DNA of 10,195 nt from Chloroflexota bacterium (GCA_005881995.1 VBHV01000469.1:1-10195), one strand, 5' to 3'; shown: positions 1 to 6,934, counted from the stretch's first letter. Program-made: numbers and translations. Notes: generated by a model not told the origin, from the letters alone.

Positions 1-53
1 ACGCGAGAATACAAATCGACAATGTTCTCTTTTTGCCTGTCATTATCGCTCAC
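1..53 (-). CDS. Start of an unidentified gene, cut by the left edge
   Basis: On the minus strand a GTG start at 53-51 opens a frame that stays open for 17 codons to the window edge and begins MSDNDRQKENIVDLYSR. An AGAGG ribosome binding site at 66-62 lies 8 bases before the GTG and overlaps the stop codon of the upstream CoxL-like gene, so the two genes look translationally coupled. A competing ATG at 43 in another frame gives MTGKKRTLSICILA but has no comparable ribosome binding site, so I prefer the GTG. The charged N-terminus followed by a short helix and an aromatic residue resembles the beginnings of many class I SAM-dependent methyltransferases, but 17 residues cannot establish that. 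It does not look like the usual start of a CoxM or CoxS subunit. Confidence 0.45.
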   Translation of the reverse strand, partial: MSDNDRQKENIVDLYSR

Positions 54-64
54 GCCTGATACCT

Positions 65-2524
65 CTACAAAAAGATCGACGCGCCGCTTTCCTGTTCGCC
101 TTTGTCTGTAGTGAAAATCTTTGGCATTGCTGGCTCTGGTTCCTGCAGCGTGCCATGGCGGGCGGCCTGTATCTTAGCCCAGACCTTTTCTGGCTTGAGC
201 GGCATATCGATGGTTTTGATGCCAAGCGGGGCGAGCGCGTCCAGCACGGCGTTCACAACGGCAGGAGGCGCACCAATACAGCCGCCTTCGCCGATACCTT
301 TCGCTCCAAGTGGATTAATGGGCGAGGGCGTTTCCACTACACCGGTGATAAAGGAAGGTATCTGCGAGATGTTAGGCAAGGTGTAGTCCATCAGCGTGCT
401 GGTTAGCAGTTGACCATCCTCGGCGTATTGCGCCTCCTCGTAGAGCGCCTGCCCGATGCCCTGGGCCAGCGCTCCGTGTACCTGGGCATCGGCCAGGTAG
501 GAATTCAACACTGTGCCACAATCATCAACGGCCACGTATCGCAGGATGTGTACATCGCCTGTCTCCGAGTCCACCTGCACTACTGCAATATGTGTACCGG
601 AAGAGAACGTCGCGTTTGATGGGTTAAAATCGCGCCATGCCGCCAGTCCCTCGATGGGAACGCCATTTGCAGGATTGGGCTTTTCATGCTCGATCAAATC
701 GGGTTGTTCTTCGACCATGCGGGCCAGCTCACCCAATGTAATGGCACGTGTTGGGACGCCGCGCACGCTTACCCCGCCATTTGCCAGTTCAAGGTCCTGG
801 ATGGAAGCTTCCAGGTGCCGCGCCGCCACCTGCAAAGCCTTCTCGCGCGCAGCTTCCGCCGCCAGGTGGACGGCTGTACCTCCTATCTGTGTCGTGCGAC
901 TGCCGAAGGTGCCTATGCCAAAGGCAGGCAGAGCAGTATCGTTCATTTGCACTTCCACCTGGGTGCCGGGAACATGAAAAATCGTCGCGGCGATCTGTGC
1001 AAAGGCAGTAAAGTGTCCCTGTCCATTGGTTGCCACGCCGCTCTGTACCAGGATGGTGCCGTCGCGACGAATGCGCACCGTCGCCGACTCCTTCGGCGCG
1101 TGCGGTCCCATATTGATCGCGCCGCCCGATACTTCAACGAAAGTGGAAAGGCCGATCCCCAACAATTTGGGATCATCCATACCGCGCTGCTCCTGCTGTT
1201 TCTTGCGCCATCCCTGGTAATCCGCCAGTTCCAGCGCCCGGTCGAGCGCTGCCTGGTAATTGCCGCTATCGTATTCCAGGCCTGTAAGAGTTTTGTAAGG
1301 GAAGGCCTCCGGCTCGATCAGATTGCGGCGGCGCACCTCGACGGGGTCAAGCCCTAATTCGTGCGCCATCCGATCTATGGTTCGTTCCAGGATATAGGCT
1401 GCTTCTGGTCGGCCCGCGCCGCGATAGGGAGACGTGGGTACTTTATTGGTGAATGCGCCGATAAGCTGGCTCGATACCGCTGAAATGCGATACGGGCCAT
1501 TGAGCATGGAAGGTGTGCCCATGGGTACCAGGGTGGTTGCCCTGCCTAAGAAGCCGCCCAGGTCTGCGATGGTGCGCACTTTCAATCCCAGCAGTCGCCC
1601 ATCATGCTGGTACGCGGCCTCGATATAGTTGATCTGGCCGCGCCCCTGCGTCTGGGACTGTAAATTCTCACTGCGGCTCTCAATCCACTTGACGGGCCGA
1701 CCAAAGCGCAATGCCAGCGCCGCTGCCACAATCTCTTCGCCCACAAACCCCGTTTTCGTGCCGAATCCTCCTCCTACCTCGGCGTTCAATACACGTATCT
1801 TGCGTCGATCAATACCCAGGAACTGGGCCAGCGTCTCCCGTGCTGTATAGATAGCCTGCGAGGATACCCAGGCCGAGAACTCGCCGCTCTCGGGGTTGAA
1901 ATCGAACATGCAGGCACGCGGTTCCATAGAACTGGGGGCCACGCGCTGGTTTACCACGCGCAGGCGCACAATATGCTCTGCCTGCGCGAACGCGGCCTCT
2001 ATATCTCCGCCCCCGGTGGAAACGTTGAACGCTACGTTTGAACCGAGCTCGTCGTAGAGCAGCGGAGCGCCGGGAGCCAGCGCCGCCTCCGGGTCGCTCA
2101 CAGCTGGCAATGGAAGATAGTCTATTTCCACCAGGTCGCGCGCATCCAGCGCCGTATAGAGATCTTCAGCCAGCACTACCGCGACCGGATCTCCTACGTA
2201 GCGCACGCGTTTCACGGCAAGAACGCGGCGCACCGGCTTATTCAGTCCATGCGGCGGTATTGGCATCGAGTCGATGGTGGGCATGTCGTTGACCAGTTCA
2301 GCCGCTTCAAAGGCCGCGATTACTCCGGGCTGGGAGCGCGCCGCCTCCAGTGAGATGCGCGAAATTTCGGCATGCGCGTAGGGGCTGCGCACAACCGCCA
2401 TGTGTAACACCGCAGGGCGGCCCTGTGGTGATCGCAGGTCATCAACGTAGTGGGAGCGCCCGGTAATCAATCGATAATCTTCTCTACGGCGTTCCAGCCC
2501 CGGTGGTAAACTCGTCTCTATCAT
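65..2524 (-). CDS. CoxL/xanthine dehydrogenase-family molybdopterin-binding large subunit (form II-like)
   Basis: 819-residue protein of the molybdenum hydroxylase family (aerobic CO dehydrogenase large subunit, xanthine and aldehyde dehydrogenases), which hydroxylates a substrate at a Mo-cytosine or Mo-pterin dinucleotide centre and passes electrons to FeS and FAD subunits. The start is set at ATG 2524-2522, because AGAGGG lies 6 bases upstream; the longer frame to 2593 has no such site. The N-terminal 'hammerhead' domain covers about residues 15-135. The cofactor-binding region includes AEVGGGFGTKTG near 248. The active-site loop is PYRGAGR at 366-372, matching the form II signature AYRGAGR rather than the AYxCSFR of true (form I) CO dehydrogenase. 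The conserved catalytic glutamate lies in GIGEGG (about E746) near the C-terminus. Length is normal for the family (about 760-820). Family assignment is secure, substrate unknown: CO oxidation is not supported by the motif. No medium (FAD) or small (2Fe-2S) subunit gene is visible on either side, although the left flank is cut off. Confidence 0.93.
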   Translation of the reverse strand: MIETSLPPGLERRREDYRLITGRSHYVDDLRSPQGRPAVLHMAVVRSPYAHAEISRISLEAARSQPGVIAAFEAAELVNDMPTIDSMPIPPHGLNKPVRRVLAVKRVRYVGDPVAVVLAEDLYTALDARDLVEIDYLPLPAVSDPEAALAPGAPLLYDELGSNVAFNVSTGGGDIEAAFAQAEHIVRLRVVNQRVAPSSMEPRACMFDFNPESGEFSAWVSSQAIYTARETLAQFLGIDRRKIRVLNAEVGGGFGTKTGFVGEEIVAAALALRFGRPVKWIESRSENLQSQTQGRGQINYIEAAYQHDGRLLGLKVRTIADLGGFLGRATTLVPMGTPSMLNGPYRISAVSSQLIGAFTNKVPTSPYRGAGRPEAAYILERTIDRMAHELGLDPVEVRRRNLIEPEAFPYKTLTGLEYDSGNYQAALDRALELADYQGWRKKQQEQRGMDDPKLLGIGLSTFVEVSGGAINMGPHAPKESATVRIRRDGTILVQSGVATNGQGHFTAFAQIAATIFHVPGTQVEVQMNDTALPAFGIGTFGSRTTQIGGTAVHLAAEAAREKALQVAARHLEASIQDLELANGGVSVRGVPTRAITLGELARMVEEQPDLIEHEKPNPANGVPIEGLAAWRDFNPSNATFSSGTHIAVVQVDSETGDVHILRYVAVDDCGTVLNSYLADAQVHGALAQGIGQALYEEAQYAEDGQLLTSTLMDYTLPNISQIPSFITGVVETPSPINPLGAKGIGEGGCIGAPPAVVNAVLDALAPLGIKTIDMPLKPEKVWAKIQAARHGTLQEPEPAMPKIFTTDKGEQESGASIFL

Positions 2525-2592
2525 CTTTTTCCCTCTAATGCTTGCAGTTTCTGGGCCTCTACCCTCAGACTGAGATATTGCTTTTGTATGCA

Positions 2593-2601
2593 ACTATATC
2601 A
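2593..2601 (-). promoter_or_regulatory. Possible extended -10 promoter of the CoxL-like gene
   Basis: Read on the minus strand, TGATATAGT fits an extended -10 (TG-N-TATAGT). It would start transcription near 2586 and leave a leader of about 60 bases before the ATG at 2524. No good -35 hexamer lies upstream, so this rests on the -10 alone. Confidence 0.3.
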
Positions 2602-2608
2602 CATCGGG

Positions 2609-2635
2609 TCTGTAGGGACGCGATTTATCGCGTCC
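2609..2635. repeat. Palindromic intergenic repeat (CTGTAGGG type)
   Basis: The element begins TCTGTAGGG and contains a perfect 9-bp inverted repeat, GGACGCGAT (2616-2624) and ATCGCGTCC (2627-2635), with a 2-base loop. The same architecture and the same TCTGTAGGG lead-in recur at 9303-9329, with paired changes that keep the stem intact. This marks a dispersed repeat family. It lies outside genes, between divergent promoters. Its function is unknown; it may be a REP/MITE-like element. No poly-T tract follows, so it is not a classical terminator. Confidence 0.75.
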
Positions 2636-2651
2636 ACGTCCGCACATCGCG
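2620..2651. repeat. 32-bp direct repeat, copy 1
   Basis: Identical over 32 bases to 2699-2730, with 79 bases between copy starts. The copy begins inside the palindrome at 2616-2635 and ends in CACATCGCG followed by an A-run. The A-run version of the tail recurs at 2750-2764, so the sequence CACATCGCG occurs three times in about 115 bases. Confidence 0.9.
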
Positions 2652-2698
2652 AAAAAACGAGATCAATCCATCTTTGACGAATTCTCGCCAGGCATGAG

Positions 2699-2730
2699 GC
2701 GATTTATCGCGTCCACGTCCGCACATCGCG
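2699..2730. repeat. 32-bp direct repeat, copy 2
   Basis: Exact copy of 2620-2651, but without the TGTAGGGAC lead-in, so the outer part of the palindrome is lost (only GCGAT-TT-ATCGC remains). It ends 39 bases before the -35 box of the kinase promoter. It could have arisen by local duplication of part of a mobile palindromic repeat, or serve as a regulator-binding array; the sequence does not decide this. Confidence 0.9.
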
Positions 2731-2769
2731 CAAAATCACTGGACAATAACACATCGCGAAAAAAACGCC

Positions 2770-2798
2770 TTGACGTGTTCGCCTCGATTCTCTACAAT
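2770..2798 (+). promoter_or_regulatory. Sigma-70-type promoter of the kinase/WD40 genes
   Basis: TTGACG (2770-2775) and TACAAT (2793-2798) are separated by 17 bases, one mismatch each to consensus. Transcription would begin near 2805, giving a leader of about 47 bases to the ATG at 2852. The partial repeat copy CACATCGCG plus A-run (2750-2764) ends 5 bases before the -35 box. Confidence 0.7.
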
Positions 2799-2851
2799 GA
2801 ACAGTGAAGGCTCCAATGTTAAAGAATCGGCCTCTTTAGGAAGGGGACGCT

Positions 2852-3661
2852 ATGGCAGACCGTGTAGGGGAACAATTTGGTAGCTATCGCCTGGTACGCC
2901 TGTTGGGACAGGGAGGCTTCGCCGAAGTCTACCTTGGTCAACATAACTACCTGGATACTCCGGCTGCTATCAAGGTGCTCCATCACCGCTTAGCCAGTGA
3001 TGATATAGACAGCTTTCTCAACGAGGCACGGACCATCGCCCGCCTGATTCATCCGCAGATTGTACGCGTGCTCGAATTTAATGTGCAGGATAATGTCCCC
3101 TACCTCGTGGTGGACTATGCCCCCAATGGCACGCTGCGTAAGAAGTATACGAGGGGCACACAACTGCCGGTAGCAACAGTAGTCAGCTATGTGCGCCAAA
3201 TTGCCTCGGCGCTGCAATATGCGCATGAGCAGAAGATTATTCATCGCGATGTCAAGCCTGAAAATATGCTGATTGGTCGGCAACATGAAATTCTGCTCAG
3301 TGATTTTGGTATTGCCCTGGTTGCTCAGAGTTCGCACTATGAAAGCACGCAGGGCATACAGGAGCTGGCGGGAACCATCGCATATATGGCTCCTGAGCAG
3401 ATTCAATCACAGGCTGGCCCGGCCAGTGACCAGTATTCCCTTGCTGTCGTTACCTACGAGTGGCTAAGCGGCGCGCGACCCTTTCAGGGGTCATTCGCTG
3501 AAGTTGCCGTGAAACATACGATGGTCGCTCCTCCCCCTTTACGTGAAAAAGTGCCAACGCTTCCCGCCGAGGTCGAAGCAGTGGTGATGAAAGCGCTGGC
3601 TAAAGACCCGAAGGATCGCTATGCCAGTATTCAGGCGTTCGCGTCAGCGCTGGAGCGGTGA
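2852..3661 (+). CDS. Ser/Thr protein kinase (PknB/Hanks type), kinase domain only
   Basis: 269-residue protein made almost wholly of a Hanks-type kinase domain that would phosphorylate Ser/Thr of unknown cytoplasmic targets. Visible motifs are the glycine loop GQGGFAEV at 19-26, the ATP-anchoring lysine in AAIKVL (K41), the alpha-C glutamate E58, the catalytic loop HRDVKPEN at 131-138 (D133), DFG at 151-153, the APE motif at 180-182 and the alpha-F aspartate in SDQYSL (D193). All key residues are present, so it should be active. The start is supported by AGGAAGGGG five bases upstream. The frame ends directly after the domain (FASALER), with no juxtamembrane linker, membrane segment or sensor. 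Those parts are encoded by the overlapping next frame, shifted by +1. In Ktedonobacteria such kinases are commonly continuous with a linker, a membrane helix and WD40 repeats, so this is probably the front half of such a receptor, frameshifted or naturally split. Confidence 0.93.
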   Translation: MADRVGEQFGSYRLVRLLGQGGFAEVYLGQHNYLDTPAAIKVLHHRLASDDIDSFLNEARTIARLIHPQIVRVLEFNVQDNVPYLVVDYAPNGTLRKKYTRGTQLPVATVVSYVRQIASALQYAHEQKIIHRDVKPENMLIGRQHEILLSDFGIALVAQSSHYESTQGIQELAGTIAYMAPEQIQSQAGPASDQYSLAVVTYEWLSGARPFQGSFAEVAVKHTMVAPPPLREKVPTLPAEVEAVVMKALAKDPKDRYASIQAFASALER

Positions 3662-4877
3662 AAGGGGAGATGTATCTGGCCAGGAATCGGCCCCGTTACC
3701 TGTTAGTGCGGAACAAAGTAGCCCTGTCCCACCGGTCGCGTCTCTGTCTCCTGCGACGACAACACTTTTGAAACTGCTTCGCCGGCATCCAGTTGAGACG
3801 ACGGGCTTAAAAAAATCGCTGACAACTACGCCTTTGCCTCCTGGTACGGAAACTTCGCCGCATTTGATAACGCGCCGCAGATTGCTCATGGGATTGGCGG
3901 GAATCGCTGCAGTGGGAGTGGTTGCAGGTGGACTGGCTGTGGTCACACATCTACCCGGTTCTCCAGGTATTAGTACTTCACCCAACATTACCCAGGGCCA
4001 GGCGCTTTACACCTATCGTGGTCATACAATGCGCGTATGGTCAACTGCCTGGGCGCCTCGAACCCAGCGTATCGTCTCCGCGAGCAGCGATGACACCGTC
4101 CAGGTCTGGGATGCTATGACCGGTGATCACCGCAATGTCTATCGCCAACATACTGATACAGTGTATACTGCGGCGTGGTCGCCCGATGGCACGCGTATCG
4201 CTTCAGGCAGTTATGATCAGACGGTACAAATCTGGGATGCGACCTTTGGCGATCACTATGTCACCTATAATGGTCATACATCGTGGGTATGGTCGGTGGC
4301 GTGGTCGCCTGGCGGCAACCGCATTGCCTCGGCAGGTGGCGATGCGACAGTGCATGTCTGGGATGCAGCCGGTGGCGGCCATACCAGCATCTACCGGGGG
4401 CATACGGCTCCGGTGTATGCTGTAGCGTGGTCGCCCGATGGCACGCGCATCGCCTCGGCAGGTGGCGATGGTATGGTAGCCATCTGGAATGTGGCCGATG
4501 GCAAGCTGCTGTATGCCTACGAACCGGGCAACGCGCCTATATGGTCGGTAGGCTGGTCACCCAATGGTATACGCATTGTTTCGGCAGGGGATGATAACAC
4601 CGTGCAGGTCTGGGATGCTGCCGATGGTGGGCATCTCTACGTGTATCACGGTCACAGCGATTTTGTCTATGCCGCCGCCTGGTCGCCCGATGGCAAGCGC
4701 ATCGCCTCGGCAGGCGCCGACAAAACGGTGCAGGTCTGGAATGCGATCGACGGCGGCAATGTCTTCACCTATACCGGTCATTCCGATGCCGTGCGCTCTC
4801 TAACGTGGTCGCATGATGGGAAATATATCGCTTCCGGTTCCTGGGATGAAACGGTGCAGGTGTGGCAAGCGAAATAA
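3621..4877 (+). CDS. Membrane-anchored seven-blade WD40 beta-propeller protein
   Basis: A 418-residue frame. The N-terminal 84 residues are Pro/Ser/Thr-rich linker. TRRRLLMGLAG begins one hydrophobic segment (about 88-108), giving an N-in, C-out anchor. From residue 129 to the C-terminus there are seven WD40 repeats of 42 residues each, of the form GH-x-V-W/Y-A-W-SPDG-RIASAG-D-TVQVWD, enough for one closed propeller, probably outside the membrane as a binding or scaffold domain. The ATG at 3621 has AAGGA at 3611-3615 with a 5-base spacer, both inside the kinase frame, so translational coupling is possible. However, residues 1-13 are simply the kinase C-terminus read in another frame. If the two frames belong to one protein, the true junction lies close to the kinase stop at 3659-3661. 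No other in-frame start with a ribosome binding site precedes the linker. The family call is secure; the N-terminus is not. Confidence 0.85.
   Translation: MPVFRRSRQRWSGERGDVSGQESAPLPVSAEQSSPVPPVASLSPATTTLLKLLRRHPVETTGLKKSLTTTPLPPGTETSPHLITRRRLLMGLAGIAAVGVVAGGLAVVTHLPGSPGISTSPNITQGQALYTYRGHTMRVWSTAWAPRTQRIVSASSDDTVQVWDAMTGDHRNVYRQHTDTVYTAAWSPDGTRIASGSYDQTVQIWDATFGDHYVTYNGHTSWVWSVAWSPGGNRIASAGGDATVHVWDAAGGGHTSIYRGHTAPVYAVAWSPDGTRIASAGGDGMVAIWNVADGKLLYAYEPGNAPIWSVGWSPNGIRIVSAGDDNTVQVWDAADGGHLYVYHGHSDFVYAAAWSPDGKRIASAGADKTVQVWNAIDGGNVFTYTGHSDAVRSLTWSHDGKYIASGSWDETVQVWQAK
4005..4874 (+). repeat. Seven tandem 126-bp coding repeats (WD40 blades)
   Basis: The repeat unit is 42 codons (126 bases) in strict register, the last being 38 codons. 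Blades 2, 4 and 6 share nearly identical DNA around GCGTGGTCGCCCGATGGCA, which points to recent duplication or gene conversion among blades. Blade 5 is the most diverged at its start, with EPGNAP instead of the usual GH motif. Confidence 0.9.
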
Positions 4878-4908
4878 TATTCTGCTTCATACTTTAGTCA
4901 ATTTCCTC

Positions 4909-4937
4909 TTGACAATCCCCTTACTCATCAGTACACT
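4909..4937 (+). promoter_or_regulatory. Sigma-70-type promoter of the GntR-aminotransferase-GH4-ROK cluster
   Basis: TTGACA (4909-4914, perfect) and TACACT (4932-4937) are 17 bases apart. Transcription would start near 4944, about 56 bases before the GntR ATG. The 121 bases between the WD40 stop and that ATG hold this promoter and the palindrome at 4956-4971. I saw no terminator hairpin after the WD40 gene. Confidence 0.7.
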
Positions 4938-4955
4938 TTCTAATAAGAGATCAGT

Positions 4956-4971
4956 TGTCAGACATCTGACA
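4956..4971. promoter_or_regulatory. Palindromic operator candidate for the GntR regulator
   Basis: TGTCAGACATCTGACA is a perfect 7-bp inverted repeat around a 2-base centre. It lies about 12 bases after the predicted transcription start and 28 bases before the regulator's start codon, where a bound repressor would block elongation. GntR-family proteins typically bind short palindromes in their own promoters, so autoregulation is the natural reading. No second copy was seen in the window. Confidence 0.5.
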
Positions 4972-4999
4972 TCAGAACACAAGTGAGGGGCGTAGTAAC

Positions 5000-5696
5000 A
5001 TGGTACGCGCGACAATAACACGGCAATCAATAGTGCAGCAGATGCATGACGCGTTTATAGACCTCTGAATTAGAACTGGCTGAGCGCTTCAATGTCAGCC
5101 GGGCCACAGTTCGTGAAGCTCTCAAGGGGTTGGTGCAAGAGGGGTTGCTGGATTGTCGTCATGGAAAAGGCTATTTTGTGCTGTCGCGCGAGGCAATCAT
5201 TCATAAGCCTATCACCCAGCTTCAGAGCGTCACCGACCTGATGAGTGATATGGGCTATACCGTCGAAAATCGTGTGCTGCGTGTGCGAGAAGAGGTGCCT
5301 ACGCCCCAGGTGCGCCGTAATTTACAATTGGACGAAGGGCAAAGCGTTTTGCAACTGGAGCGCGTGCGCTGTTCGCGCGATGAGCCGCTCATCTACTCGA
5401 TAGATATTTTCCCGCGCGCGTTTATCCCCGGACTCTGGCAAGACCAGGATTGGACAGGCTCACTGCTCAACCTCTTTGATGAACGCTGGCAGGTACATAT
5501 CGCCAGCAGTCGCACGAAAATACGCGCGGTTCTTCTCTCTCCGGCATTGTGCGCTGAGATTGGCGTGCCCGTGCATACCGCGTGGCTATGCATGGAGCAA
5601 TTGAATGTGACCAAAGATGGCAGGCCGGTACTCTTCTCACAAGACTACCACCGGGGTGAAAATTTCGAGTTTAACGTCACAAGGCGGCGGTATTGA
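5000..5696 (+). pseudogene. GntR/HutC-family transcriptional regulator, frame disrupted in the DNA-binding domain
   Basis: The C-terminal part (from about 5160) is a UTRA effector-binding domain, ending in QDYHRGENFEF and TRRRY; such domains usually sense sugar phosphates, amino sugars or histidine-pathway compounds. The N-terminus is broken. ATG 5000, with GAGGGG nine bases upstream, reads MVRATITRQSIVQQMHDAFIDL and stops at TGA 5066. The rest of the winged helix (SELELAERFNVSRATVREA, then GLLDCRHGKGYFV) continues in the +1 frame from about 5061. Compared with the usual GntR domain, roughly ten residues equivalent to the G-x-L-x-PGD-x-LP turn are missing exactly at the shift, so this is a short deletion that also changes phase, not a simple one-base error. 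A truncated protein from TTG 5130 or GTG 5133 would lack the recognition helix. Unless the read is wrong, the regulator cannot bind DNA normally. Confidence 0.8.
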
Positions 5697-5731
5697 TCTT
5701 AAAGCGTTATCCCTGGTATGGAAGGACACCA

Positions 5732-6892
5732 ATGAGTGACTTACTGCATTTCAACGTTCCATTGAAAACCACATCCTCTCCGGCGTCTGCTCCCCCCATT
5801 CCGGCAGAGGACCTTACACGCCAGTATGCCTTGATCGAGGAGGAGGTGCTTAAAGCCATCAACCGGGCATTACCTCGTGGCCGCTACACTATGGGCCCTG
5901 AGTTGGCCGCGTTTGAACATGCATGGGCTGCATTTTGTGGCACGCGCTATGCTATTGGCGTCAGCAATGGCACTGATGCGCTGCACCTGGCGCTGACAGC
6001 ATTTGATATAGGCCCGGGAGATGAAGTAATTACTGTTCCAAACACGTATATTGCCACTGCCTTTGCCATCACCTACGTTGGCGCAACACCCGTTTTTGTT
6101 GATGTTCTGCCGGACACCTACAATCTCAACCCCGACCTGCTGGAAGCAGCTATCACCGAACGCACCCGCGCCATCATCCCCGTGCATATTTATGGACAGC
6201 CCTGCGACATGGAGCCCATACTCTCAATTGCGCGCGAGCACGGATTGCGCGTGATTGAAGACGTTGCGCATGCGCATGGAGCGTACTATCACGGGGCTTC
6301 AACGGGATCATTTGGTGATATCGGCTGCTACTCCTTCTATCCGACCAAGACCTTCGGGGCGCTGGGCGATGCCGGTGCAATCGTAACCAACGATCCTGAA
6401 CTCAACGATCGCATACGCCAGCTGCGCTACATGGGGCAGAAGGTCAAACACACGCACGAGATACTTGGTTTCCAGAAACGTATGGATGAAATTCACGCGG
6501 CCATTTTGCATGTCAAGCTCCCCCATTTGAGGCAATGGATAGCGCGCCGCCAGGAAATTGCCGCCCGCTATAGCGAATTGCTGGTGAATACACCTGTCAT
6601 TCTTCCCTATGTCGCCCCAGAATGCACGCATGCTTATTATCTCTATACCATCCTGGCTCCGCGCCGTGACGAATTGCAAGCATACCTGGCAGAGCAGGGC
6701 ATCGGCACTCAGATCATTTATCCAATACTTGTCCCTGATCAGGGCGCGTACCAGAATGCGAACTTGCGCTGCGGACCTATACCGGTAGCGCGTTCGCTGG
6801 TCGGGCAGATACTTTCACTACCCATGTTCCCTGAACTACGCGACGATGAAGTTGAACGCGTCGCCGCCGCCATTCGCGCATTTTACGAATAG
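5732..6892 (+). CDS. DegT/DnrJ/EryC1-family PLP-dependent sugar aminotransferase
   Basis: 386-residue fold-type I PLP enzyme of the family that transfers an amino group, usually from glutamate, to keto sugars (mostly nucleotide-linked, in a few cases sugar phosphates). The start is ATG 5732, with GGAAGGA five bases upstream; the frame is open back to 5693 but without a ribosome binding site. Visible landmarks are NGTDAL at 79-84, the PLP-nitrogen aspartate in EDVAHAHGA (D177) and the Schiff-base lysine in PTKTFGALGDAGA (K206), so it is expected to be a catalytic aminotransferase rather than a dehydratase, which would have His in place of that Lys. The usual asparagine in the G-x-N-x-R-M/L-D motif is glutamine here (GFQKRMDEI, Q248). 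It follows the GntR gene by 35 bases and precedes the GH4-like gene by 42. No nucleotide-sugar biosynthesis partners are present, which is unusual and suggests a substrate outside the common dTDP/UDP pathways. The family is certain, the substrate unknown. Confidence 0.93.
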   Translation: MSDLLHFNVPLKTTSSPASAPPIPAEDLTRQYALIEEEVLKAINRALPRGRYTMGPELAAFEHAWAAFCGTRYAIGVSNGTDALHLALTAFDIGPGDEVITVPNTYIATAFAITYVGATPVFVDVLPDTYNLNPDLLEAAITERTRAIIPVHIYGQPCDMEPILSIAREHGLRVIEDVAHAHGAYYHGASTGSFGDIGCYSFYPTKTFGALGDAGAIVTNDPELNDRIRQLRYMGQKVKHTHEILGFQKRMDEIHAAILHVKLPHLRQWIARRQEIAARYSELLVNTPVILPYVAPECTHAYYLYTILAPRRDELQAYLAEQGIGTQIIYPILVPDQGAYQNANLRCGPIPVARSLVGQILSLPMFPELRDDEVERVAAAIRAFYE

Positions 6893-6934
6893 TTGGAACC
6901 GGCGCGCTCACACAGATGATGTACGGAGGTACAC

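Larger units (their letters stand above)
2525..2851. other. Divergent intergenic region with repeats and promoters
   Basis: This 327-base gap separates the leftward CoxL-like gene from the rightward kinase gene. No coding frame with a credible ribosome binding site was found. It holds a possible extended -10 promoter for the leftward gene, a GC-rich palindrome, two exact copies of a 32-bp repeat, a third partial copy (CACATCGCG followed by an A-run) at 2750, and a clear promoter for the kinase at 2770-2798. A short 6-bp stem (TAAAGA/TCTTTA, 2820-2838) lies just before the kinase ribosome binding site; it is too weak to call a regulatory structure. Confidence 0.7.

Noticed and set aside
102..1357. 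Long plus-strand open frames across the CoxL-like gene
   Set aside because: They are antisense shadows of a strongly conserved minus-strand protein, with no ribosome binding sites or recognisable domains.
2616..2730. CRISPR array
   Set aside because: Only two full repeat copies exist, 32 bp with a 47-base gap, one is embedded in a palindromic repeat element, and no cas gene is near.
2820..2838. Regulatory stem before the kinase gene (TAAAGA/TCTTTA)
   Set aside because: Only six A/T-rich pairs with a 7-base loop; too weak to distinguish from chance.
3600..3680. Programmed +1 ribosomal frameshift joining kinase and WD40 frames
   Set aside because: At CGG-TGA the P-site tRNA would have to re-pair on GGT, which is poor, and no slippery heptamer or prfB-like CTT-TGA context is present. 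Mutation, error or internal initiation is likelier.
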